Shown: positions 1 to 5,642 of the stretch, piece after piece
How positions within the stretch are numbered: the first letter of the stretch is position 1
Layout of the letters: each line of letters starts with the position of its first letter
From: Lysobacter_K sp043738095
GTDB lineage: Bacteria; Pseudomonadota; Gammaproteobacteria; Xanthomonadales; Xanthomonadaceae
Length of the DNA: 5,813 nucleotides
Reading direction: 5' to 3'
Assembly (NCBI GenBank): GCA_043738095.1
Contig: JAYSZI010000090.1
Location: 1-5,813, forward strand
Position numbers and translations under genes: made by a program
Notes under the pieces: model-generated
Told to the model about the DNA's origin: nothing
Seen by the model: only the letters and a program-made list of their open reading frames with translations
The model's database searches: none

Positions 1-639
1 GATCTCGTCGCCGTAGTTGCCAATCGCGTCCGGCGGCGCGTACACGAGGCGTATGTCGCGCAGCTCGAGCTGGCGGATCAGGTAGAAGTCGGTGCCGTAA
101 TACATGTTGGCGACGCTGCAGCGGATGCCCGCCTCGCGCTCGCATTCGGCCACCAGCGCCTTGGTCGCGCTGTCGATGGCGTCGTAGTACGCCTTGCCCT
201 GCTTGCCGCGCGCGCCGGCCAGGATCCGTTCGGTGACCTGGTCGAACCCGGTCGTGACCAGCACGCGGTAGTCCGGGTTGGCAGGCAGTTCCGCGGCGCG
301 GTCGGCGGCGATGTAACCCTTACCGATCAAGTCGCGGTCGATGCCGTCAGCGGACTTGCCCGAGTTGTACTGGATCACGCCAAATGCGACGTGGTGATTG
401 GTGAGCACCAGCCCGTCCTTCGATACAAACGCGCCGGTGGCGCCGCCGACTTTGACCACCGCGTTCATTGGCGGTTTGGCGAGCTCGGCCAGGTCGCGTG
501 GGTTGCCCTTGAAGCCGGCTTGGCGCAGTTGTTTGGCGATCATGGGCAGCTGGGACGGCATCCACATGCCCTCGTCGGCATGCGCGGCGGTTAGGGGCAA
601 GGTGATGGTCAGGCTCAGGGCTAACAGACGGCGGCGCAT
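1..639 (-). CDS. S46 family serine peptidase (dipeptidyl-peptidase 7/11 type), N-terminal part
   Basis: Partial gene: the first 213 residues are present and the reading frame runs off the left edge; full-length S46 enzymes are about 700 residues. These enzymes release dipeptides from the N-terminus of peptides in the periplasm. The start ATG (639-637) opens a signal peptide (MRRRLLALSLTITLPLTAAHA) with a probable signal peptidase I cut after A21, before DEGMWMPSQ, an N-terminal segment typical of mature S46 proteins. The chymotrypsin-like fold shows in TGAFVSKDGLVLTNHHVAFG, where H83 (second of the HH pair) is the likely catalytic histidine. C166 and C174 may form a disulphide. The visible part ends in AIGNYGDEI, just where the family's Asp motif begins; the nucleophilic Ser and the residue separating DPP7 from DPP11 specificity lie outside. 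Val follows HH where many members have Cys. A weak GGGA (649-646) precedes the start. Divergent from tdh. Confidence 0.93.
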   Translation of the reverse strand, partial: MRRRLLALSLTITLPLTAAHADEGMWMPSQLPMIAKQLRQAGFKGNPRDLAELAKPPMNAVVKVGGATGAFVSKDGLVLTNHHVAFGVIQYNSGKSADGIDRDLIGKGYIAADRAAELPANPDYRVLVTTGFDQVTERILAGARGKQGKAYYDAIDSATKALVAECEREAGIRCSVANMYYGTDFYLIRQLELRDIRLVYAPPDAIGNYGDEI

Positions 640-667
640 GGTGGGTCCCGCAAGCAGTGGTTCCACG

Positions 668-697
668 ACCATAGGCGATGCTCCCGGGCGCGGGCAA
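668..697 (-). promoter_or_regulatory. Candidate sigma70-like promoter for the S46 peptidase gene
   Basis: On the minus strand, TTGCCC (697-692) and TATGGT (673-668) are 18 bases apart. Each matches the sigma70 consensus at four of six positions. The pair lies about 30 bases upstream of the peptidase ATG. This is a pattern match only, in GC-rich DNA where such matches arise by chance. Confidence 0.3.
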
Positions 698-729
698 ACC
701 CGTCACCGGGTCGGACGAGGGTCGCAGCG

Positions 730-735
730 TATAAT
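730..735 (+). promoter_or_regulatory. Perfect -10 box (TATAAT) of the tdh-kbl-qor promoter
   Basis: TATAAT occurs 58 bases before the tdh ATG in an otherwise GC-rich stretch, which would put a transcription start near 742. No good -35 hexamer is found 16-18 bases upstream: the sequence there is around CGGGTC (707-712). Either the -10 works with an activator or with a poor -35, or the true promoter is elsewhere. The -35 area coincides with a small dyad (698-711). Confidence 0.5.
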
Positions 736-755
736 TTGCGCCTCTTTTACGCAGT

Positions 756-778
756 GGCGGCGCTGCTCCGGCACCGCC
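756..778 (+). other. Leader hairpin just upstream of the tdh ribosome binding site
   Basis: GGCGG (756-760) pairs with CCGCC (774-778). After one C/A mismatch, the inner pairs G762-C772, C763-G771 and T764-G770 close a five-base loop. The structure sits in the predicted 5' leader, four to five bases before the tdh Shine-Dalgarno (GAAGG, 782-786). There is no U-tract, so it is not a classical attenuator. It could modulate translation or be fortuitous given the GC content. Confidence 0.3.
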
Positions 779-793
779 CCCGAAGGCAGTCTG

Positions 794-1831
794 ATGACCC
801 AAACGATGATGAAGGCGCTGGTCAAGCGCGAAGCCGGTAAGGGCCTGTGGATGGAACAGGTGCCGGTGCCGGCGCCCGGTCCGAACGAAGTGCTGATCAA
901 GCTCGAAAAAACCGCAATTTGCGGCACCGACCTGCACATCTACCTGTGGGATGAGTGGAGCCAACGCACGGTCAAACCGGGGCTCGTTATCGGTCATGAG
1001 TTCGTCGGCCGCGTGGTGGCACTCGGCGCGGGCGCAACGGGCTATAAAGTTGGCCAGCGCGTGTCGGCAGAGGGCCATATCGTCTGCGGCCACTGCCGTA
1101 ACTGCCGCGGCGGCCGCCAGCACCTGTGCCCGAACACCGTCGGCATTGGCGTCAACCGCGACGGCGCGTTCGCCGAGTACATCGTGATGCCGGTCAGCAA
1201 CCTTTGGCCGATTCCCGACCAGATACCCAGCGAACTCGCCGCGTTCTTCGACCCCTATGGCAACGCCGCGCACTGCGCACTTGAATTCGACGTGGTCGGC
1301 GAAGACGTGCTGATCACCGGCGCCGGCCCGATTGGCATCATCGCCGCGGGCATCTGCAAGCACATCGGCGCGCGCAACGTCGTGGTCACCGACGTCAATG
1401 ACTACCGACTCAAACTTGCCGCCGACATGGGCGCCACGCGCGTGGTCAATGTCAGCAACACCTCGCTCAAGGACGTGATGAACGATCTGCACATGGAAGG
1501 CTTTGACGTCGGCCTGGAGATGAGCGGCAACCCGCGCGCGTTCAACGACATGCTCGACTGCATGTACCACGGCGGCAAGATCGCGATGCTCGGGATCATG
1601 CCCAAGGGCGCCGGCGCCGACTGGGACAAGATCATCTTCAAAGGCCTCACCCTGCACGGCATGTACGGCCGCAAGATGTACGAGACTTGGTACAAGATGA
1701 CGCAGCTGGTGCTGGGCGGCTTTCCGCTCGGCAAGGTGCTCACGCATCAGCTGCCGATCGATGAGTTCCAGCAGGGTTTCGACCTAATGGAAGCCGGCAA
1801 GGCCGGAAAGATCGTGCTGAGCTGGAATTGA
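794..1831 (+). CDS. tdh: L-threonine 3-dehydrogenase
   Basis: Cytoplasmic zinc- and NAD-dependent enzyme (EC 1.1.1.103) that oxidises L-threonine to 2-amino-3-ketobutyrate. At 345 residues it is close to the 341-residue E. coli enzyme and resembles it along the whole length. Catalytic-zinc residues are C43 (in TAICGTDLHIY) and H68-E69 (in IGHEFVG); H95 in AEGHIVCGHC matches the catalytic-site His. The structural zinc site is C98, C101, C104 and C112. The Rossmann motif GAGPIG is at 176-181, followed by VVTDVNDYR, which sets NAD preference. The C-terminus GKIVLSWN is typical. I chose ATG 794 because GAAGG (782-786) lies seven bases upstream; starting at M5 or M6 (806 or 809) would give the E. 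coli-like length but has no such site. The frame stays open far upstream (to about 398), but that stretch is antisense to the S46 gene and not homologous. First gene of the tdh-kbl-qor unit. Confidence 0.97.
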   Translation: MTQTMMKALVKREAGKGLWMEQVPVPAPGPNEVLIKLEKTAICGTDLHIYLWDEWSQRTVKPGLVIGHEFVGRVVALGAGATGYKVGQRVSAEGHIVCGHCRNCRGGRQHLCPNTVGIGVNRDGAFAEYIVMPVSNLWPIPDQIPSELAAFFDPYGNAAHCALEFDVVGEDVLITGAGPIGIIAAGICKHIGARNVVVTDVNDYRLKLAADMGATRVVNVSNTSLKDVMNDLHMEGFDVGLEMSGNPRAFNDMLDCMYHGGKIAMLGIMPKGAGADWDKIIFKGLTLHGMYGRKMYETWYKMTQLVLGGFPLGKVLTHQLPIDEFQQGFDLMEAGKAGKIVLSWN

Positions 1832-1865
1832 GCAACGCGCACATTACGCCCGCGTCTGCTTGACG

Positions 1866-1894
1866 TCGTCGTCCCCGCGGACGCGGGGATCCAG
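1866..1894 (+). repeat. REP element, copy 1 (direct orientation)
   Basis: A 29-base unit (TCGTC...ATCCAG) with a GC-rich hairpin: GTCCCCGC (1871-1878) pairs with GCGGGGAT (1883-1890) around a GGAC loop, with one G-T wobble at the base. It matches the reverse complement of the unit at 1928-1956 at 24 of 29 positions. It lies 34 bases after the tdh stop codon. There is no T-run after the hairpin, so it is not a classical terminator. Confidence 0.85.
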
Positions 1895-1927
1895 CGACGT
1901 TCGCTGTGCGAAGAAAACCTGAAGACA

Positions 1928-1956
1928 CTGGATTCCCGCCTACGCGGGAATGACGA
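1928..1956 (-). repeat. REP element, copy 2 (inverted orientation)
   Basis: The unit carries a perfect 8-base stem, ATTCCCGC (1932-1939) with GCGGGAAT (1944-1951), around a CTAC loop. It is flanked by CTGG on one side and GACGA on the other. It ends 16 bases before the kbl ATG, so the hairpin sits directly upstream of the kbl ribosome binding site. Confidence 0.85.
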
Positions 1957-1972
1957 GCAAGAGAGAAGCCGC

Positions 1973-3166
1973 ATGTCATTGACGCAACGTTACGCCGCCG
2001 AGCTTGACGCCATCCGCGAACAAGGCCTGTTCAAGTCCGAGCGCATCATCACCAGCCCGCAGTCGGCCGAAATTACTCTCGAAGACGGCCGCACGGTGCT
2101 GAACTTCTGCGCCAACAATTATCTCGGACTGGCCGATCACCCCGACGTGATCGCCGCAGCAAAGGAGGCGCTCGACACCCACGGTTTCGGCATGGCGTCG
2201 GTGCGCTTTATCTGCGGCACCCAGAACCTGCACAAGCAACTTGAACAGACGATTGCGGACTTCTTCGGTACCGAAGACACGATCCTCTACGCGGCTTGCT
2301 TCGATGCTAATGGCGGCCTGTTCGAGCCACTGCTCGGCGAGAACGACGCGATCATTTCCGACGCCCTCAACCACGCCTCGATCATCGATGGCGTGCGCCT
2401 GTGCAAGGCCCAGCGCTTCCGCTACGCCAACTGCGACATGGCCGACTTGGAGAAGCAACTGCAGGCCGCTGATGCCGCCGGCTGCAAGACCAAGCTGATC
2501 ACGTCTGACGGCGTGTTCTCGATGGACGGATTCATCGCCCCGCTAGACGAGATCACTGCGCTCGCCGCGAAGTACGGCGCGCTGGTGCACATCGATGAGT
2601 GCCACGCGACGGGCTTCCTCGGTGCGACGGGCCGGGGTTCGGCGGAAGTCAAAGGCGTGATGGACAAAATCGACATCTTTACCGGCACGCTCGGCAAGGC
2701 CATGGGCGGCGCGGTCGGTGGCTTCACTACCGCCAAGCGTGAAGTGATCGAACTATTGCGCCAGCGCTCGCGCCCGTACCTGTTTTCCAATTCGCTCCCG
2801 CCGCATGTGGTCGCCGCCGGCATCAAGGCCTTCGAGATGCTGGCCGCCGCCGGCGACCTGCGCGCGCAACTGGTCGACAACACCCGCTACTTTCGCCAGC
2901 AGATGACCGCTGCGGGTTTCGACATCAAACCCGGCGTGCACCCGATCAGCCCGGTGATGCTGTACGACGCCCCGCTGGCGCAGCAGTTCGCCTCGCGTCT
3001 GCTCGAGGAAGGCATCTACGCGATTGGCTTCTTCTTCCCGGTTGTGCCGCAGGGCCAGGCGCGTATCCGCGCCCAGATCTCGGCCGCGCACACGCGCGTG
3101 CACCTCGACCGCGCCATTGCTGCATTCATCAAGATCGGACGCGAACTCGGCGTATTGAAGGGCTGA
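1973..3166 (+). CDS. kbl: Glycine C-acetyltransferase (2-amino-3-ketobutyrate CoA ligase)
   Basis: Cytoplasmic PLP enzyme (EC 2.3.1.29) that cleaves the Tdh product 2-amino-3-ketobutyrate with CoA into glycine and acetyl-CoA. At 397 residues it is within one residue or so of the E. coli protein and aligns with it end to end with an N-terminal offset of about two. K242 in TGTLGKAMGGAVGG is the Schiff-base lysine. D208 and H211 in HIDECHATGF, and H134 in ALNHASIIDG, are the expected cofactor-contacting residues. The segments NFCANNYLGLADHP, GFGMASVRFICGT and RQRSRPYLFSNSLPP are hallmarks of Kbl. The long Kbl-specific matches separate it from related alpha-oxoamine synthases such as BioF and HemA. 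A modest GAGAGAAG (1961-1968) precedes the ATG. The gene lies after tdh, the reverse of the kbl-tdh order in E. coli, and its stop is 1 base from the next start. Confidence 0.97.
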   Translation: MSLTQRYAAELDAIREQGLFKSERIITSPQSAEITLEDGRTVLNFCANNYLGLADHPDVIAAAKEALDTHGFGMASVRFICGTQNLHKQLEQTIADFFGTEDTILYAACFDANGGLFEPLLGENDAIISDALNHASIIDGVRLCKAQRFRYANCDMADLEKQLQAADAAGCKTKLITSDGVFSMDGFIAPLDEITALAAKYGALVHIDECHATGFLGATGRGSAEVKGVMDKIDIFTGTLGKAMGGAVGGFTTAKREVIELLRQRSRPYLFSNSLPPHVVAAGIKAFEMLAAAGDLRAQLVDNTRYFRQQMTAAGFDIKPGVHPISPVMLYDAPLAQQFASRLLEEGIYAIGFFFPVVPQGQARIRAQISAAHTRVHLDRAIAAFIKIGRELGVLKG

Positions 3167-3167
3167 C

Positions 3168-4127
3168 ATGCGCGCACTCGTATTCGCGCAGTTCGGTGGG
3201 CCTGAGGTCCTGCACTTGCGGGAGCTCCCCGATCCGGTGCCGGGCGCCGGTGAAGTGCTGGTACGTACGCGCGCAATCGGGTTGAACTTCGCCGATATCT
3301 ATCGTCGGCAGGGCCACTACCACCTCGCCGGCGACCCGCCGTGGATTGCCGGGTACGAGGCGGCAGGGGATGTCGTCTCTGCGCCTGCCGGCTGCGGCTT
3401 CGCGCCCGGCGATCGCGTTGCGTTCGCGGACAGCCCCTATGCGAATGCCGAACTCGTAGCGGTACCTGCGGAGCGCCTGATCGGGCTCCCCGACAGCATC
3501 GATTACGAGACCGCCGCCGCGTTGCTGTTACAGGGCCTCACGGCGCAGTACCTGATCCGCGACAGCCACCCGTTGCGCGCCGGCGAAAGTGTCCTGGTGC
3601 ATGCCGCCGCCGGCGGCGTCGGTCAGTTGTTGGTGCAGCTCGCGGTCGCAACCGGCGCGCGCGTGCTGGCGCTGGCATCAACGCCGGAAAAGACCGAAGT
3701 GGCGTCCAAGGCCGGGGCCCATGCAACTGCTACCTACTCCGACGATTGGGTCACTGCCGCGCATGCGTTCTGCGAGAGCGGCGTCGATGTGGCCTACGAT
3801 TCCGTCGGCCGCACCGTGCACGACTCACTCCGGGCGGTACGCACCGGCGGCCGCGTGGTGTTCTACGGCATGGCCGGCGGCGACCCCGAGCCGCTTGATC
3901 CGCGCGTGCTGATGGATGGATCGAAAACCTTGACCGGTGGCGACCTGTGGAACGTGTTGCGCACCGCTACGGACCGGCGCCAACGTGCATTCGAGTTGTT
4001 CGCGCGCGTGCAGGCTGGCTCGCTGAAAGTAGCCATCGATTCGCGCTATCCGCTGGCCGAGGGCGCGGCTGCGCACGCGCATCTGGAAAGTCGGCGCGCG
4101 ATCGGCAAGGTGTTGTTGATCCCATAG
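3168..4127 (+). CDS. qor: Zinc-independent quinone oxidoreductase-type MDR protein
   Basis: 319-residue medium-chain dehydrogenase/reductase of the QOR/zeta-crystallin branch, predicted to be cytoplasmic and NADPH-dependent. The N-terminal signature N40-x2-D43-x2-R46-x2-G49-x-Y51 is characteristic. The nucleotide-binding motif AAAGGVGQ is at 146-153, followed by QLAVATGARVLALASTPEK. DSVG and GGRVVFYGMAGG follow, and GKVLLIP ends the protein. The zinc-ligand cysteines of Tdh-like MDR proteins are absent. The length fits E. coli QorA (327). The start ATG is 1 base after the kbl TGA, with GAAGG (3158-3162) inside the end of kbl and a five-base spacer, so translation is probably coupled. Members reduce quinones or alpha,beta-unsaturated carbonyls; the substrate here is unknown, and a link to threonine catabolism rests on position alone. 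Confidence 0.9.
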   Translation: MRALVFAQFGGPEVLHLRELPDPVPGAGEVLVRTRAIGLNFADIYRRQGHYHLAGDPPWIAGYEAAGDVVSAPAGCGFAPGDRVAFADSPYANAELVAVPAERLIGLPDSIDYETAAALLLQGLTAQYLIRDSHPLRAGESVLVHAAAGGVGQLLVQLAVATGARVLALASTPEKTEVASKAGAHATATYSDDWVTAAHAFCESGVDVAYDSVGRTVHDSLRAVRTGGRVVFYGMAGGDPEPLDPRVLMDGSKTLTGGDLWNVLRTATDRRQRAFELFARVQAGSLKVAIDSRYPLAEGAAAHAHLESRRAIGKVLLIP

Positions 4128-4188
4128 CCGCAAGCATTGAATGGGTGGCTTTCCCGCCCTCGTCCTCGCCCGCTCGCGATCAAACCCG
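4128..4188. other. Convergent intergenic gap without a clear terminator
   Basis: The 61 bases between the stops of the MDR gene and the leftward pseudouridine synthase gene hold one modest dyad: GGGTGG (4143-4148) with CCGCCC (4154-4159), five-base loop, one G-T pair. No T-run follows on either strand. Termination here is probably Rho-dependent, or transcripts overlap at their 3' ends. Confidence 0.35.
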
Positions 4189-4935
4189 TCACCCGTAGCC
4201 CGGTCTTACGACGCCCCGCAAATTGCGAATTTCGTCATTGGTTAGCGCGCGCCACTGACCTTTTGCCAGGTCGCCCAGCGCCAGGGTGCCGATCGCCACC
4301 CGTAGCAGCCTCAGCACGCCGATATCTAACGCGGCCAACAACCGCCGGATCTGCCGGTTGCGACCTTCGTCCAACACGATTTCCAGCCACGCGTTCTTTT
4401 CGCCGGTGCGCAGCAACGTTGCGCTCTTGGCGCGTAACCGCTCGCCGCCTTCATCGGTGATGCCCGCGATCAGGGCGGCCAGCTGTGCGGAATCGGGAAT
4501 CGTGTCTACCTGCACGTGATAGGTCTTGTCCGGACCAAGGTCCGGATCGGTCACCCGCGCCGCCCACTCGGGGTCGTTGCAGAACAACAGCAGGCCTTCG
4601 CTCGCCTTGTCGAGCCGCCCCACGGGCGCCAGCCACGGCAGATCGGCCCCATCGAAGCAGCGGTAGACGGTGTCCCGACCCCGCTCATCGCTCGCCGTGG
4701 TCACTAAGCCGCGCGGCTTGTTGAGCATCAGGTAAAGGCGCTTCGTATCGTCGATCGCTTGTCCATCCACCGCGACCCGCTGACGGCCACGCACGACCGG
4801 GAATTCCGGGTCGAACACGGTGCAGTCGTCGACCTCGACGCGACCGGCAGCGATCCATTTGGCCGCTTCACTACGCGAGCACAGTCCGCTCTTAGACAGC
4901 ACACGAGCCAAACCGTGTCGTGGTGATCCACCCAT
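4189..4935 (-). CDS. rRNA pseudouridine synthase, RsuA/RluB/RluE/RluF family
   Basis: 248-residue enzyme predicted to isomerise a specific uridine in rRNA. Residues 8-66 are an S4 RNA-binding domain (GLARVLSKSGLCSRSEAAKW, then AAGRVEVDD). The catalytic domain starts at LYLMLNKPRGLVTT. The family motif GRLDKASEG (106-114) contains the catalytic aspartate D109. KTYHVQVD (137-144) and EGRNRQIRR (190-198) are the other expected blocks. The S4 domain argues against RluE, which lacks it; the size is nearer RsuA than the longer RluB and RluF, but I cannot assign the target uridine. The ATG at 4935 leaves seven residues before the S4 domain; no strong Shine-Dalgarno is visible. It lies 50 bases downstream of the exported-protein gene and may share its transcript. 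It converges on the MDR gene. Confidence 0.92.
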   Translation of the reverse strand: MGGSPRHGLARVLSKSGLCSRSEAAKWIAAGRVEVDDCTVFDPEFPVVRGRQRVAVDGQAIDDTKRLYLMLNKPRGLVTTASDERGRDTVYRCFDGADLPWLAPVGRLDKASEGLLLFCNDPEWAARVTDPDLGPDKTYHVQVDTIPDSAQLAALIAGITDEGGERLRAKSATLLRTGEKNAWLEIVLDEGRNRQIRRLLAALDIGVLRLLRVAIGTLALGDLAKGQWRALTNDEIRNLRGVVRPGYG

Positions 4936-4985
4936 CCGCTTTGACGCTAAGGGATGTCAAGCGCGACTAGGCGATGCGACAAGGA

Positions 4986-5498
4986 TCACTGTCCCTCGGT
5001 GGCATCTTGCGCCGGCGCGGCCGGGACCGCCGGCACAATCGCGGGCACGGTGACCGGGGCGGCGCCCTTCGCCACACGGACGCCCTTCGCCTTCATCCAC
5101 GCCGTGAACTCATCGGCGGTCATGCGCTTGCCGTTCTGGTTCATGTCGAATCGCCACGGCGTGTTGTCGAACTCGGTCAATGGCTTGTACGCCGCCGGAT
5201 CGGTGGACGATGGCATCCCTGGCAGGGGGGCCGGCATCGCCTTGGCAATCTGGCAATTTTCGATGCGCAGGCGCAGGAGCACTTGGTCAACCGACAACGC
5301 TTCGTCCAGCGCCTGCGCCAGAACGCCGGTCGGTGCGCCCAGGCGATGACTCGGCGCGCTCAGCTCGGGGGCGATCGGCGCCAGCACAGTCGCCCGCACC
5401 GGCAGCACCGGCCTCGACAAGGCCGCGCAACTACTCACCTGGGCCTGAGCGGCCACCGCGACGAACGACAAAGTCAATCCAACCAGGACACGGATCAT
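4986..5498 (-). CDS. Exported 170-residue protein with an EF-hand-like loop, function unknown
   Basis: I do not recognise a named family. The N-terminus MIRVLVGLTLSFVAVAAQA is a good signal peptide with a probable cut after A19, giving a periplasmic or secreted product. VSSC (21-24) also fits a lipobox, but it lies some way beyond the hydrophobic core, so a lipoprotein is the less likely reading. C24 and C82 could form a disulphide. Residues 107-142 form the most ordered part: PLTEFDNTPWRF, then D118-x-N120-x-N122-G123, D129-E130-F131, then TAWMKAKGVRV. This resembles a single EF-hand calcium loop and exit helix, with Arg instead of a hydrophobic residue at loop position 8 and Asp at position 12. 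The last 25 residues are Pro/Ala/Val-rich and probably disordered. The start is supported by AAAGAG (5511-5506) seven bases upstream. It has its own upstream space after a strong terminator, so it is probably the first gene of a unit with the pseudouridine synthase gene. Confidence 0.82.
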   Translation of the reverse strand: MIRVLVGLTLSFVAVAAQAQVSSCAALSRPVLPVRATVLAPIAPELSAPSHRLGAPTGVLAQALDEALSVDQVLLRLRIENCQIAKAMPAPLPGMPSSTDPAAYKPLTEFDNTPWRFDMNQNGKRMTADEFTAWMKAKGVRVAKGAAPVTVPAIVPAVPAAPAQDATEGQ

Positions 5499-5573
5499 GG
5501 CGATTCTCTTTAGCTATTTCGGACTGTCTTCAGTGTAGTACCGAACAACCGCCGGTTGCGTGAGCGGCGGCGC

Positions 5574-5601
5574 AAAAAAAGCCCGGCGCGAGGCCGGGCT
5601 T
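5574..5601 (-). terminator. Rho-independent terminator of the OmpA-family gene
   Basis: Read on the minus strand, AAGCCCGGC (5601-5593) pairs with GCCGGGCTT (5587-5579) around a five-base CTCGC loop, and the transcript ends in a run of seven or more U (the A-run at 5574-5580 on the plus strand). This is a textbook intrinsic terminator for the gene ending at 5643. On the plus strand the stem is followed only by TTGCT, so it works mainly leftward. Confidence 0.93.
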
Positions 5602-5613
5602 GCTGTATTGCGT

Positions 5614-5633
5614 GGTGGCTCCGAAGAGCCACC
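5614..5633 (-). other. UUCG-tetraloop hairpin between the OmpA-family stop codon and the terminator
   Basis: In the minus-strand transcript GGTGGCTC (5633-5626) pairs perfectly with GAGCCACC (5621-5614) around a TTCG loop. The C(UUCG)G closure is among the most stable RNA tetraloops. It begins nine bases after the TAA and ends 12 bases before the terminator stem. It lacks a U-tract, so it is more likely a 3' stabilising or ribosome-clearing element than a terminator. Confidence 0.7.
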
Positions 5634-5642
5634 GGGTAGCGC

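Larger units (their letters stand above)
1866..1956. repeat. REP doublet (REPIN/BIME-like) in the tdh-kbl gap
   Basis: Two inverted 29-base REP units enclose a 33-base centre (1895-1927) that has its own small hairpin, TTCGC-TGT-GCGAA (1900-1912). The whole 91-base element could fold into one long hairpin or into two separate ones. REP doublets of this kind are dispersed in gamma-proteobacterial genomes and are thought to be mobilised by RAYT (REP-associated tyrosine) transposases; no such gene lies in this window. The element takes up most of the 141-base gap inside an apparent operon, so it would be transcribed and might affect mRNA decay or polarity between tdh and kbl. Confidence 0.8.

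Noticed and set aside
695..707. 13-base exact repeat CAAACCCGTCACC, also at 4181-4193
   Set aside because: One such coincidence is not surprising for 5.8 kb of GC-rich DNA. One copy overlaps the end of the pseudouridine synthase gene, and the flanks do not match.
398..793. Upstream extension of the tdh frame to an earlier ATG
   Set aside because: The extra 132 residues lie antisense to the S46 gene and across the promoter, with no homology to Tdh. ATG 794 has a well-placed GAAGG and gives the family length.
347..1747. 466-codon open frame on the minus strand covering tdh
   Set aside because: It is antisense to tdh, whose protein is recognisable end to end. Its translation is rich in Ala, His, Val, Asp and Arg, as expected of a GC-rich shadow frame, and resembles no family. 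It also overlaps the start of the S46 gene.
1740..1979. Two small minus-strand open frames over the tdh-kbl gap
   Set aside because: Their translations (RHSRVGGNPV and FPRRRESSVF types) are the usual spurious peptides obtained by reading REP elements; the DNA is explained by the REP doublet.
4149..4177. Possible bidirectional terminator in the convergent gap
   Set aside because: The only dyad is a 6-bp stem with a G-T pair and no T-run on either strand, too weak to call a terminator.
4941..4960. TTGAC-N10-GTCAA inverted repeat and a TTGACA-like box just upstream of the pseudouridine synthase start
   Set aside because: Five-base arms are expected by chance in a window of this size, and no -10 box lies at 16-18 bases from the TTGACA on the minus strand.
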